DNA from: an uncultured Acidobacteriaceae bacterium
GTDB lineage: Bacteria; Acidobacteriota; Terriglobia; Terriglobales; Acidobacteriaceae
DNA: 64,000 nucleotides
Direction of reading: 5' to 3'
NCBI GenBank assembly: GCA_937879855.1
Contig: CALFMO010000050.1
Coordinates: forward strand, 62,001 to 126,000
The notes beneath the pieces were generated by a model. The model was given only the letters and a program-made list of their open reading frames with translations. It had not been told where the DNA came from and made no database searches. A program made the translations under genes and the position numbers. Below are positions 18,295 to 26,827 of this stretch, one piece after another (the first letter of the stretch is position 1; every line of letters starts with the position of its first letter).

Positions 18295-20778
18295 CTAGTT
18301 TACCGTCGCCCCGGTCGCCTTAGTCTCGCGAGCGGCCGCCGACGCGTGATGCATCTGTTTCATCGAATACATTCGCCGGTCTGCCTCGGCCAAAAGTCGT
18401 TCCACGTCGAATCCATCTTCCGGACAAAATGCCATCCCCACGCTCAGCGTGATCAGGTCGCGCCCGCAAACATCCCTTCCTGACTCGATCGCCGCTTGAT
18501 TCAGCCGCTCAGCCTTCTCCGTTGCCGCCTCGACGGTCAGCCCGGGAGCGGTAATCACAAATTCGTCGCCGCCCATGCGGGCCACGTAGTCGTACCCGCG
18601 GCATACATCCTTCAATCGTGTCGTAAACTCGCGCAGCAACTTGTCCCCTTCTAGGTGCCCGTACGAATCGTTGATCTGTTTGAATCCGTCGATGTCGCAC
18701 ACCATGACCGCGAGCGATGTCTTCATGCGCCGGCATCGCGCCACTTCCTGCGCCAGGTGCATAAACAGCGAGCGCGCGTTCGGCAGGCCCGTTAGATAAT
18801 CAGTGGTCGCCGAACTTTCCGCCTGCTGATACTTCAATGCGTTCTCGACCGACAACGCGACCTTCGACGCCACGGCCAACAGAATTCTTAAATGGTCAGG
18901 CGTGAACGCGTCCCGGTTCGCCTGATACATCGCTAGCACTCCGACCACGCCGTTCAGCCCTTCGAGTGGCACCGCCAGCGCCGATTGCAGCGCGAGGTGT
19001 TTGCCGGGATCGACAACATATCCCGCTTCCACCTGCGGATTGCCGTTTACAATCGGTTTGCAGTTAGCCGCCACCCATCCGCACAATCCCTCGCCCAGCT
19101 TGATCTTCAGCGACGACAGCATGCGGAAGTTCTCGCCGCTGACGAGTTCGGGTAGCAGCCATCCGTTCCGATTCACGAATACCGCAATCGAGTCGTAGGG
19201 AATCATGCGCCGCAGCCGCATCGACAACACCGACAGTGTTTCGCTTAAGCTCAGCGAGACGCCTAGATCCTGGCTCAGCTCAAACATTGTCTGCGCTTCC
19301 TGTCGCGCCGACGCTATCGACGTCAGGAAATCCGCGTTATCGATAAGCCCGAGGGTGGGTTCGCTATGTTCGAATCCGGTGGCTGGCGCGAGTCCTCGCT
19401 CCACTCGTACCATCTTGGAGAGGCCGTGGGAGGCGACGGTGTCCTCCGCCATTTGTGCGACCGACATCTGTGCCATCCGCTCCAACTCCACATAGCGGCT
19501 CTCGAGAATCTCGACGACTTTGGGATCGAACCACTTTCCCGCCATCTCTTTTACTTTTGCCATCGCCTCGCCGAGGGGCAGCGCCGGACGGTACTGGCGG
19601 TGAGAAGCCAGCGCATCCAGACAATCCACCGCTGCCAGAATCCGCGCACCAATCGGAATTTGCTCTCCGCTTAATCCCTCGGGATATCCCGTTCCGTCCC
19701 AGCGCTCGTGGTGTGAACGCACAATCGGCGCCACCGGATAGGGAAACGCCACCCGCTCCAAGATTTCCGCGCCCACAATCGGATGCACCTTCATCTTCTC
19801 GAACTCTTGGGTCGTCAGTTTCCCCGGCTTGTTAATAATTTGCTCCGGCACCGCCAGCTTTCCGATGTCATGCAAAAGGGCAGCTGCCCGCAACGCTTCG
19901 ATTTCACTCTCAGGCAGGCCTAACTGTTCCGCCACCGCCACGGCGTAGGTTCGCACCCGCTGCAGATGCGTGTGGGTGGTGTGATCTTTGGCCTCAATTG
20001 CCAGCGCCAGAGCTTCAATCGTTCTCATGTTCAGCGATGCGATTTGTTCTACGTGCCGCTTCTCTACTTCCACCCGCTCCTTCTCCGCTTCCAGTCGTCC
20101 CAGGTACAACCGGTACGATCGATACACCCAATAAATAAGCGGCAGCACCAGCAGCGAGGTTTCCCATCCTGCCGACCGGTTCACAATTCCAACCAGCCCG
20201 ACCGCCGCTGCTCCCACCAGGTAATAGGGGAACGACCAGAAGTAGCATTCCGACCAGACTTTGCGGCTCGACTTCCCCTCCGTCAGCGCAATCACAATCG
20301 AGATGGGCAGGGTGTTCGCAAAAAAGAACACCAGTGCGGCCACCATTAGCAAAATGGGCTTACTCGATCCGAAACGGGTCGCGAGCGAGTGATAAGTGAT
20401 GTAAGTGAGTGCGCTCGCATTGGCCATCATGCCGGCGACGTTAAAGAGCACTTTGACCGGATCTAGACGGTTGCGCGCCTGCCACACGCTCTGCACCAGC
20501 GTCGCCGTGCAGCCAATCAGCAGCGTTTCAGGAAGACTCAACTCCAGCACGCCGAGCAGGATGAACAGGAAATTCACCGACATCGTGCCGTCGATCCCCG
20601 GCAACTGCACCTTCAGACCCGATGCCAGAACCGCCACCGCGAGATAACAAAGGAATCGCAACAGGTCTTGCGATTGGAAGTGCGCCAAGGCGAACCCCAG
20701 CACCACCACGCCGAACGACGCAGTGATGCCAATAAATATCTTCGTCTGGATCGACAGTCGCTCCGTCTCAGCTTTCAT
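18295..20778 (-). CDS. Membrane HD-GYP/GAF/GGDEF cyclic-di-GMP turnover protein
   Basis: An 827-residue membrane protein. Residues ~1-230 form a six- to seven-helix sensor module. A short coiled coil leads into an HD-GYP phosphodiesterase domain (~245-430) with HDIGKLAVP and HERWDGTGYPEGLSG intact. A GAF domain (~480-640) follows, then a GGDEF diguanylate cyclase domain (~650-815) with MGGDEF intact and an RxxD inhibition site (RGYD) exactly five residues before it. The protein could both make and break cyclic-di-GMP, with balance set by signals at the membrane and GAF domains. It heads the ABC transporter operon and is divergent from a PilZ-containing sigma-54 activator. Confidence 0.95.
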   Translation of the reverse strand: MKAETERLSIQTKIFIGITASFGVVVLGFALAHFQSQDLLRFLCYLAVAVLASGLKVQLPGIDGTMSVNFLFILLGVLELSLPETLLIGCTATLVQSVWQARNRLDPVKVLFNVAGMMANASALTYITYHSLATRFGSSKPILLMVAALVFFFANTLPISIVIALTEGKSSRKVWSECYFWSFPYYLVGAAAVGLVGIVNRSAGWETSLLVLPLIYWVYRSYRLYLGRLEAEKERVEVEKRHVEQIASLNMRTIEALALAIEAKDHTTHTHLQRVRTYAVAVAEQLGLPESEIEALRAAALLHDIGKLAVPEQIINKPGKLTTQEFEKMKVHPIVGAEILERVAFPYPVAPIVRSHHERWDGTGYPEGLSGEQIPIGARILAAVDCLDALASHRQYRPALPLGEAMAKVKEMAGKWFDPKVVEILESRYVELERMAQMSVAQMAEDTVASHGLSKMVRVERGLAPATGFEHSEPTLGLIDNADFLTSIASARQEAQTMFELSQDLGVSLSLSETLSVLSMRLRRMIPYDSIAVFVNRNGWLLPELVSGENFRMLSSLKIKLGEGLCGWVAANCKPIVNGNPQVEAGYVVDPGKHLALQSALAVPLEGLNGVVGVLAMYQANRDAFTPDHLRILLAVASKVALSVENALKYQQAESSATTDYLTGLPNARSLFMHLAQEVARCRRMKTSLAVMVCDIDGFKQINDSYGHLEGDKLLREFTTRLKDVCRGYDYVARMGGDEFVITAPGLTVEAATEKAERLNQAAIESGRDVCGRDLITLSVGMAFCPEDGFDVERLLAEADRRMYSMKQMHHASAAARETKATGATVN

Positions 20779-21104
20779 CAGGACCTGACCACCGTTTTCC
20801 TAACCTTGGGACGTTCCCTCTCGTACCAACTCGCGTCCAATAAGCACACGAGGACTCGCACTGCCGCCTTACTTGGCCCGAACTTGGCCCTCGTGGCACA
20901 CCTCGGTCCCACTACGAGCCTTGGCGGAATCGTATTGCAAGGATTAGGTCTTCAGAAGCTTACTTTAGTAACCAATTGCAGATATCCTGCGCGGGCCAGC
21001 GCGTCTCGACGAGAAAGGTTTCTCCGTACCATTCTCACCGCACGACAAGTCCATTACCTTCGTAATCCCTTACGTGACAGGCTCCTCGTCGAAGCCGTAC
21101 CTCT
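20779..21104. other. Divergent intergenic region between HD-GYP/GGDEF gene and sigma-54 activator gene
   Basis: A 326-bp gap that must hold the promoters for two divergent signalling genes. I found no convincing sigma-54 element: the sequence TTGGCGG...TTGCAA near 20930 has the wrong spacing. No copy of the TGTCCCA palindrome is present. No RNA gene or small frame stands out. Confidence 0.5.
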
Positions 21105-22904
21105 GTGTCACCATCATCCCAAACGCACAATATGCCGACTCCGCGCCACAGTTCGGATCCGCAAGCTCTGCTTGCCAGCGTTCGGAGTAATACCGAGCTC
21201 GCTGCGGGCACCCAACCCCAGATCGCGGTTTTCTCCACCGATCTGCAAGGCGAGTTTCGCGGCTGCAACGCCGAGTTCAGCCGACTCGTCGCCTATTCGC
21301 CACAAGAACTTCTCGGCCGGGATTTTTCCACGATCTTCTCCTCGACCGAAAAAATGAATGGCGACCAATCCTCGTTGCGTAAAACAATTCTTAGCGTCAC
21401 TTCCAAGCAAGGTGACTATCACTGCCACCTGTTCGCTCAGCCGAAAGATGGTGCCAGTATTCCGGTGCAGCTCTCGGCCACCCTGCTGCGCGACTCCACT
21501 TCCACTCCGATCGCAGTGATTGCTGTCGTTGCGCCGCTGGCAAAAGTCAGTGCTGCCGCCACTTCAGGGGATGTCCTTGCGCCCGGCGTGGTTTCCCGCA
21601 AGATCGATGACACGCAATTCATTCTCGCCAGCCCCGTCATGCACAAGTTCATGGGACTGGTCGACCGCGTTGCCGGCCACACCGAGACCGTCCTGATTAC
21701 CGGTGAGACAGGCACCGGCAAGGAACTCATCGCTCGCACCATTCATTCGTCTTCCCATCGCCGCAGCCGTCCCTGGGTCGACATAAACTGCGCCGCACTT
21801 CCAGAAAACTTGGTAGAGAGCGAACTCTTCGGATATGAAAAGGGAGCATTCAGCGGGGCCGATGTTTCCAAGCCAGGCCTCTTCGAAATGGCCGACAAGG
21901 GCACCCTTTTTCTCGACGAAATTGGCGAACTGCAATTGCAGACTCAGGTGAAGCTGCTGCGCGTGCTCGACGGCCAGCCCTTCTACCGTCTCGGTGGCCA
22001 CCGCAAAATTCACGTCGATGTCCGCATAGTCGCCGCCACCAATCAGGATCTCGAAGCCGCGGTCAAGGAAGGCCGGTTCCGCCAGGATCTGTTTCACCGC
22101 CTCGGCCAATTCCAGCTGCGCGTGCCGCCGCTGCGCGAGCGCCCCGAAGACATCGTTGCCCTCGCGGAACATTTCCTGCGTCTGAAAGCCCCGCGCAAGA
22201 ACTTTTCGTCGCAGGCGATTTCCGCTCTTCTCTCGCATCCCTGGCCCGGCAATATTCGCGAACTACGCAATCTGGTCGCCCGGATGGCGATGGAATCTTC
22301 CGGGTCCGAAATCGACTTCTCTAGCCTCAGCGTCGCACTCACCGGAGAGCCGGCTGCACTCCGTCAGACTGCTTCTATGCCGGTCAGCAATCTCGATAGC
22401 ATGGAAGAGCAAATGATCATCAAAGCTCTGGAGCGCACCGGTGGCCAGCGCACTCTTGCCGCCGAGCAACTTGGCATCTCCCGCCGTACCCTCAGCCGCA
22501 AACTTAAGGAATACAACATCAACTTCGCTCCAGGAGAGACTACGGCGTCGCTGGGCTTAATCAGCAACGAGCAGCAGAAATTTTTCCGCGCTCGCGTGCA
22601 GACCGAAGTCACCATCAGAAATTCGCGTGGAGATGAGATCCGCGTGCAGGGAGTAAACCTGAGCACCGGCGGCATGGGCCTGGACGGAATCAAGGAGCCG
22701 CTTCGTTTCGCCGGAGTCCTCGACATCAGTTTCATGCTGCCCGAAAGCGACATTCTCTTCCAGGCCAAAGCCCGCCTAATGTGGATCGGTGACGAAGGTC
22801 GCGTCGGCATCCGCTTCGTCGTAATCGAACCGGCACTCTTCGAACAACTCCAACACTGGACAAATCGAAAGATGAAAGATGAGGGCTGGGAGTTTCCCGC
22901 GTAG
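21105..22904 (+). CDS. Sigma-54 activator: PAS, AAA+, Fis-type HTH and C-terminal PilZ domain
   Basis: A 599-residue enhancer-binding protein, starting at GTG 21105 or ATG 21132. A PAS domain occupies ~35-145. The AAA+ domain (~170-400) has Walker A GETGTGKE, Walker B GTLFLDEIGE, and a sigma-54 contact loop GAFSGA (247-252, Ser for the usual Thr). A Fis-type helix-turn-helix (~430-470, LAAEQLGISRRTLSRKL) follows. After it comes a PilZ-like domain (~488-590) with NLSTGGMGL, the second half of the cyclic-di-GMP motif; the RxxxR half is not conserved (FRARVQ). Encoded divergently from a cyclic-di-GMP enzyme, it probably links that messenger to sigma-54 transcription. Confidence 0.93.
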   Translation: MSPSSQTHNMPTPRHSSDPQALLASVRSNTELAAGTQPQIAVFSTDLQGEFRGCNAEFSRLVAYSPQELLGRDFSTIFSSTEKMNGDQSSLRKTILSVTSKQGDYHCHLFAQPKDGASIPVQLSATLLRDSTSTPIAVIAVVAPLAKVSAAATSGDVLAPGVVSRKIDDTQFILASPVMHKFMGLVDRVAGHTETVLITGETGTGKELIARTIHSSSHRRSRPWVDINCAALPENLVESELFGYEKGAFSGADVSKPGLFEMADKGTLFLDEIGELQLQTQVKLLRVLDGQPFYRLGGHRKIHVDVRIVAATNQDLEAAVKEGRFRQDLFHRLGQFQLRVPPLRERPEDIVALAEHFLRLKAPRKNFSSQAISALLSHPWPGNIRELRNLVARMAMESSGSEIDFSSLSVALTGEPAALRQTASMPVSNLDSMEEQMIIKALERTGGQRTLAAEQLGISRRTLSRKLKEYNINFAPGETTASLGLISNEQQKFFRARVQTEVTIRNSRGDEIRVQGVNLSTGGMGLDGIKEPLRFAGVLDISFMLPESDILFQAKARLMWIGDEGRVGIRFVVIEPALFEQLQHWTNRKMKDEGWEFPA

Positions 22905-22917
22905 GAGTTCGAACCGA

Positions 22918-24993
22918 TCACACCGAAAACTTAGGATTGCCCTCGAGAATGTTCATCTCGAGCTTGGGTGCGCTGCCATTCTTCCAGAGCGGAGTTCGAA
23001 ATCTCACTCGATAGCTGAGGGCGCCACCATCCGGACGGTCGCTGCGTTCGAGCGGTCGGGGAATGCAAACGAATTCGGATTCGAGAAATTCGCTGGTAGC
23101 CTGAACCACCGAGTATCCGTGTCCTCCCATATCGACAAATGAAAGGTGTGGCGCCAAGTTAGGATTGGACAGCGTTCGCGCCTTAACAATGTCGCCGCTT
23201 TGCGCGTACTCAAGACAGGAGCGCACGCCGTGTCGAAGAAGCATGTTTATAGTTGGCTGAGGAGCCTGATCGTCGGGTCCTTGTCCAAGATAGAGTGCGC
23301 GCAGACGATGGTCTTTAGGGAAGACATGTTCTAAGGCCTCGACGATTCCCGGCGCCGAGATCGAACCCGTCACAAACGCTATGCCGACCGGTTGAAAGGG
23401 CTTCGGCGGCAGCGTCTTCGCCGCCAGGCCTGCCCAGAAACTGTGGCGATCACCCGCGACCGTGGCGAATCCAGTAATCCCGTTGGCGCGAACGAAGTCG
23501 TAGATCTCGCCGCGCTCCACATAAGCCGTGCCGTGATCTCCCATAGGAGAAGTGGCGTAATCGCTCCCTGGCCAAGGCTTTGTTATCCCCTGCGGCAGTT
23601 TTTGCAGGTCGGCACGCATGTCAAGCGTCGCCGTGGTGTTCCCCCAAATCTTCCAGGTCGCCTTCGAGTTGCGCAAGCGTTCTAGAAACCATGCCTTCTG
23701 CTCGGCGCCGAGAATTGTCTGCGCCGGCCGATCTTTCCAGAGATTTGGAATTTGCACATTACCGAAACCGATCGACGCCGGCGGCTGGCCGCCGTTGTAG
23801 GTTCGCCCCGCATCCATAATCTCCATGGCATCTTCGGAAATGAACTCGGGAAAGTCATCGCTCGAAAGCGGCTTTGACTCGGGCTGATCAGTCGGCTCCT
23901 CGGAACGATAGCTTCGTTGGTCGGTGACGATCAATTCCACGTTTCTTCCCCATCGCAACGCACGGTAACCTTTCAGGCTGCCGATCGCGGCAAGGTTGTT
24001 CGGTTCCCGACCGAGTCCTTGCTCGTCAAAACGAGTAACCGGCGTATCTTCCACGTGCGGAGGATCGAAGCGATCCAGCGACGGCCCGCTTGGTTTGCTG
24101 ATCCGTGCCGGCTGGTATTCGAAGAACGCCTGATTGGCCGCTACTTTCCGCGTCTGCCTCGGGAACGTTTTCCCTTCAAATCGCTGCAACGATTGCCAGC
24201 CCAGCCAGCTGAACTCGTGGTTATCCCACATGTTTACGAAAGGCCAGCGCGCGCGTGCGTCCTGCAAATCGGGATCACTCAGATAAGCACGATAGACCGC
24301 GCGATAGTCATCCACGGTCGTTGGAATATGAAAGTCGCGAATCTTTTCGCCGTGTGGATAGCGGACGATGTCTCGCAAGCGGCGGTCGTACATGCCCTGC
24401 GGGCGGTCTTCGGGGTACCAGACAATTTCATAGATGAAGTCGCCGAGGTGCAGCACGAAACCGATTCGCTCCGCTTCGGGTGCGCGTTCATCCTCGAAAA
24501 TCATTCTGCGATAGGCGTTCTGCGCTCCCTGGTTTGCATTCTGGCAACTCACGAAAACAAAGCGCACGGGCCTCGCATCATCCGCGTCCGGCGCGGTGAT
24601 CGTCCTTCCCACACGGCTACCAAAGCCTTCGGAATCGCTGAAGCGGTACCAATACACACGGCTGGACTTGAGCCCTCCCACAAGCACGCGGCAAGTCCAG
24701 TCGGATGCCGCCGAAATATGGGCCGTGGCTGTGGCTACCACGCGAGTGAACGTCTCATCTTCGGCGACTTCAACGTCCAATTTCTGAGAAGTGGTTTCAC
24801 TGGCCGGTGGCCGGCGTGTCCATAACAAAACGCTGTTGCTGTCGGGGTCTCCTGACGCCACTCCTTCAGGAAAAAGATCGCGGCGCTCGTGCCACGCTAT
24901 CAGGGACTTAGTTGCAAATGCACTGCCCCAAGCGGCGGTGGCGCCAATAGCAGCCGCTATTCTCAAGAACGCGCGTCGAGTGATGGAAGGCAT
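22918..24993 (-). CDS. phoD: PhoD-family alkaline phosphatase/phosphodiesterase, Tat-exported
   Basis: A 691-residue exported metallophosphoesterase. The N-terminus has a twin-arginine signal (TRRAFLRIAAA, residues ~5-15, then a hydrophobic Ala-rich stretch). A PhoD N-terminal beta domain (FPEGVASGDPDSNSVLLWTR) precedes the catalytic metallophosphatase domain with FVSCQN, LHLGDFIYE, MWDNHEF and TVAGDRHSFW, which supply Asp, Asn and His ligands for the Fe/Ca centre. It releases phosphate from organic phosphomonoesters and diesters in the periplasm or outside the cell. It converges with the sigma-54 activator gene, 13 bp apart. No Pho box was identified. Confidence 0.93.
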   Translation of the reverse strand: MPSITRRAFLRIAAAIGATAAWGSAFATKSLIAWHERRDLFPEGVASGDPDSNSVLLWTRRPPASETTSQKLDVEVAEDETFTRVVATATAHISAASDWTCRVLVGGLKSSRVYWYRFSDSEGFGSRVGRTITAPDADDARPVRFVFVSCQNANQGAQNAYRRMIFEDERAPEAERIGFVLHLGDFIYEIVWYPEDRPQGMYDRRLRDIVRYPHGEKIRDFHIPTTVDDYRAVYRAYLSDPDLQDARARWPFVNMWDNHEFSWLGWQSLQRFEGKTFPRQTRKVAANQAFFEYQPARISKPSGPSLDRFDPPHVEDTPVTRFDEQGLGREPNNLAAIGSLKGYRALRWGRNVELIVTDQRSYRSEEPTDQPESKPLSSDDFPEFISEDAMEIMDAGRTYNGGQPPASIGFGNVQIPNLWKDRPAQTILGAEQKAWFLERLRNSKATWKIWGNTTATLDMRADLQKLPQGITKPWPGSDYATSPMGDHGTAYVERGEIYDFVRANGITGFATVAGDRHSFWAGLAAKTLPPKPFQPVGIAFVTGSISAPGIVEALEHVFPKDHRLRALYLGQGPDDQAPQPTINMLLRHGVRSCLEYAQSGDIVKARTLSNPNLAPHLSFVDMGGHGYSVVQATSEFLESEFVCIPRPLERSDRPDGGALSYRVRFRTPLWKNGSAPKLEMNILEGNPKFSV

Positions 24994-25090
24994 CTCTTTA
25001 TCCTTAACGGGAACTATAGATGCGTATCTAGGTTAATACTTTCGGAGGACGGAAGATTCCGACGGGCCGTCGTTCCAAAGTATTGACTGC

Positions 25091-25645
25091 CTAGGGAGCG
25101 CTGTGCCCGGCGCACTGTAACACCCCAAGATAAGCTCTCCACGGCCCGACCGCATCGCGATACTGATATGCCATCACGCGGGACAATTGATGCATATGCG
25201 TGAGATCGTGAACCGTCCAAGTCGCCAAAAGTTCCGACAATGTCACTACTCCCAACGCGGGATGCCTGCCCCGCCGCGCAAAATCCTCCTGCTGTAAATT
25301 GAGCCGCCGGAGCTCCGCCAAACTCTCGCTGCGCAACCGCGCAAACTCATCCAAGAGTTGCTCCAGCGTCTTGCCCTGCGTTTCCCGGAACTGCAGAAAG
25401 CGATCGAGAGGATCAAAGGGCCGCGCTTCGCCGTTCTCCAGGATGATGCGCAAACGCGGCATCCAGTCGGTGCGCTCCCCGACGATCAGGTGGCCCACGA
25501 CGTCGAATGCGCTCCAGGTGTCGGTCCCTTCGTTGCAGCGTACCCAAGTGTCAGGTAGCCCGCGCAGCATTGCATTCAGAGTGCCGGGAGTTCGGGTAAG
25601 AACTGCTACGGATTCTGCGAGGTTAAATTCGGTCAGGGTTGACAT
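25091..25645 (-). CDS. DinB-family protein (metal-binding four-helix bundle)
   Basis: A 184-residue protein of the DinB/YfiT fold. The pattern WSAFDVVGHLIVGER (residues ~43-57) and WTVHDLTHMHQLSRVM (~141-156) carries the His residues that bind a metal in this superfamily. Members include bacillithiol or mycothiol S-transferases and many uncharacterised stress-induced enzymes, and the thiol used here is not known. It lies 97 bp from the PhoD gene and 82 bp from the thioredoxin gene on the same strand, probably in a separate transcript. Confidence 0.85.
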   Translation of the reverse strand: MSTLTEFNLAESVAVLTRTPGTLNAMLRGLPDTWVRCNEGTDTWSAFDVVGHLIVGERTDWMPRLRIILENGEARPFDPLDRFLQFRETQGKTLEQLLDEFARLRSESLAELRRLNLQQEDFARRGRHPALGVVTLSELLATWTVHDLTHMHQLSRVMAYQYRDAVGPWRAYLGVLQCAGHSAP

Positions 25646-25727
25646 GCCTACGTAGATGTCACCGCCGGTGCGTAGGACTAAAAATTTCTAATCGCTTGGC
25701 GTCATTCTCGGCGGAAACCACTCGCCC

Positions 25728-26258
25728 CTAAGGCGACTGCAGCAGAGTCGCGATTTCCCTGTCAAAGACAGAGGGATCGGTGGCCCCGATGTGCTTGGCA
25801 TAAATGCGGCCGTCCCGCCTGACCAGAAACGCGATTGGCAATCCTAGAACGCCTCCATAAAGCTCTCCCGTCTTCGCGTTGCCCATCACGACGGGATAGT
25901 TCATGTGGAATTGCTGATAGAAAACGCGAGCTGGATCGGGGCTGTCGTCCATGGAGACGCCGATAATCTGCAAACCGCGATCGCCGTATTTGTTCTGCAG
26001 ATCGATGAGATGCGGAGTTTCCTCGCGGCAAGGAGCGCACCAGCTAGCCCAGAAGTCCAGCAGCACCAGCTTGCCGCGATATGCGGACAAGCGAAGATCC
26101 TGTCCGTCCAGTCGTGGAAGCGTAAAGTCAGGGGCCATGCGGTTTGCGGAAGCCACGCTCGCGGCTTCCGAAGCGTGACGATGCCGCACAGAATAGACGG
26201 CTGCTCCCGCGCCAATAATGGCGACTGCGATAACGAACAGTTTCGCTGCCGGACTCAG
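25728..26258 (-). CDS. TlpA/ResA-like membrane-anchored thioredoxin, apparent CTG start
   Basis: A thioredoxin-fold protein with FWASWCAPCREE as active site, in the AhpC/TSA-TlpA branch (PDFTLPRLDG, GVSMDDSP, G.P.AFLVRRDGRI). The first standard start (GTG at 26189) would leave the protein without export. The frame continues upstream to a CTG at 26258 that follows GGGAG at 8-nt spacing and encodes an N-terminal transmembrane anchor (KLFVIAVAIIGAGAAVYSV). That gives 176 residues with the thioredoxin domain in the periplasm. The CTG lies just after the upstream TAG stop, so the two genes are coupled. It reduces or resolves disulfides, for example in cytochrome maturation. Confidence 0.85.
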   Translation of the reverse strand: MSPAAKLFVIAVAIIGAGAAVYSVRHRHASEAASVASANRMAPDFTLPRLDGQDLRLSAYRGKLVLLDFWASWCAPCREETPHLIDLQNKYGDRGLQIIGVSMDDSPDPARVFYQQFHMNYPVVMGNAKTGELYGGVLGLPIAFLVRRDGRIYAKHIGATDPSVFDREIATLLQSP

Positions 26259-26261
26259 AAG

Positions 26262-26756
26262 CTATTCTCCCTTGGCCACGGGGTAGCCTTTGTCCACCCA
26301 GTTCGTGCCGAAATTGTCGGCGATATAGAGCACCTTGACGTTGGTGAATCCCATAGCGCGCAAGGTATCGTCGGCGGGCTTCACATTTGGGCAACGACCC
26401 CAAGGGCAGCAGCCGCAATATAGAACGATAAACTTCGTTCGCGGCAGAGATTCTACGCGCTTGCGAAGTTGCTGCACTCCACTTTCGCTCGACGCCGGGC
26501 CGATATATTCAGAGCCGGAAATGTGCGCCTGCGAGAACAGCACATGCGAGCCCACCTGAATCATCAGCGGTTTTTGTTTGCCGGAGGTCTGGAGCAACTT
26601 CACCAGATCTTCCGGATTGATCAGGCGGGCCGTCGGTATGGCACTGGCCTGGCCGGCGGCTTGAGCAAAAGAGAAGACGGTAATGGCTGCAAAAATGACT
26701 GTGCACTTTGCGTATCGAGCTGCGATTTTCATACAAATTTTCATGGAGGAATTCAT
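26262..26756 (-). CDS. Exported rhodanese-like protein
   Basis: A 164-residue protein beginning at the ATG at 26756; other in-frame ATGs (for example 12 bp later) are possible. A signal peptide (IFAAITVFSFAQAAGQA) precedes a rhodanese fold with YCGCCPWGRCPNV where the active-site loop lies, and a HISGSEYIG block typical of the family. The Cys-rich loop (CxCCPWGxC) may bind metal or handle thiols instead of transferring sulfur. It is followed directly by the TlpA-like thioredoxin, which suggests a joint periplasmic thiol function. An upstream extension overlaps galT and was not used. Confidence 0.82.
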   Translation of the reverse strand: MNSSMKICMKIAARYAKCTVIFAAITVFSFAQAAGQASAIPTARLINPEDLVKLLQTSGKQKPLMIQVGSHVLFSQAHISGSEYIGPASSESGVQQLRKRVESLPRTKFIVLYCGCCPWGRCPNVKPADDTLRAMGFTNVKVLYIADNFGTNWVDKGYPVAKGE

Positions 26757-26827
26757 TTTCGGAGTACTTGCAAGCATACACCGGCTTAGCGTCGCGGCGT
26801 TGCGACCGTCCTTACAAGTTCGCGTTG

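Noticed and set aside
20925..20945. Possible sigma-54 promoter TTGGCGG...TTGCAA upstream of the activator gene
   Set aside because: GG and GC are two bases too far apart for the fixed -24/-12 spacing.
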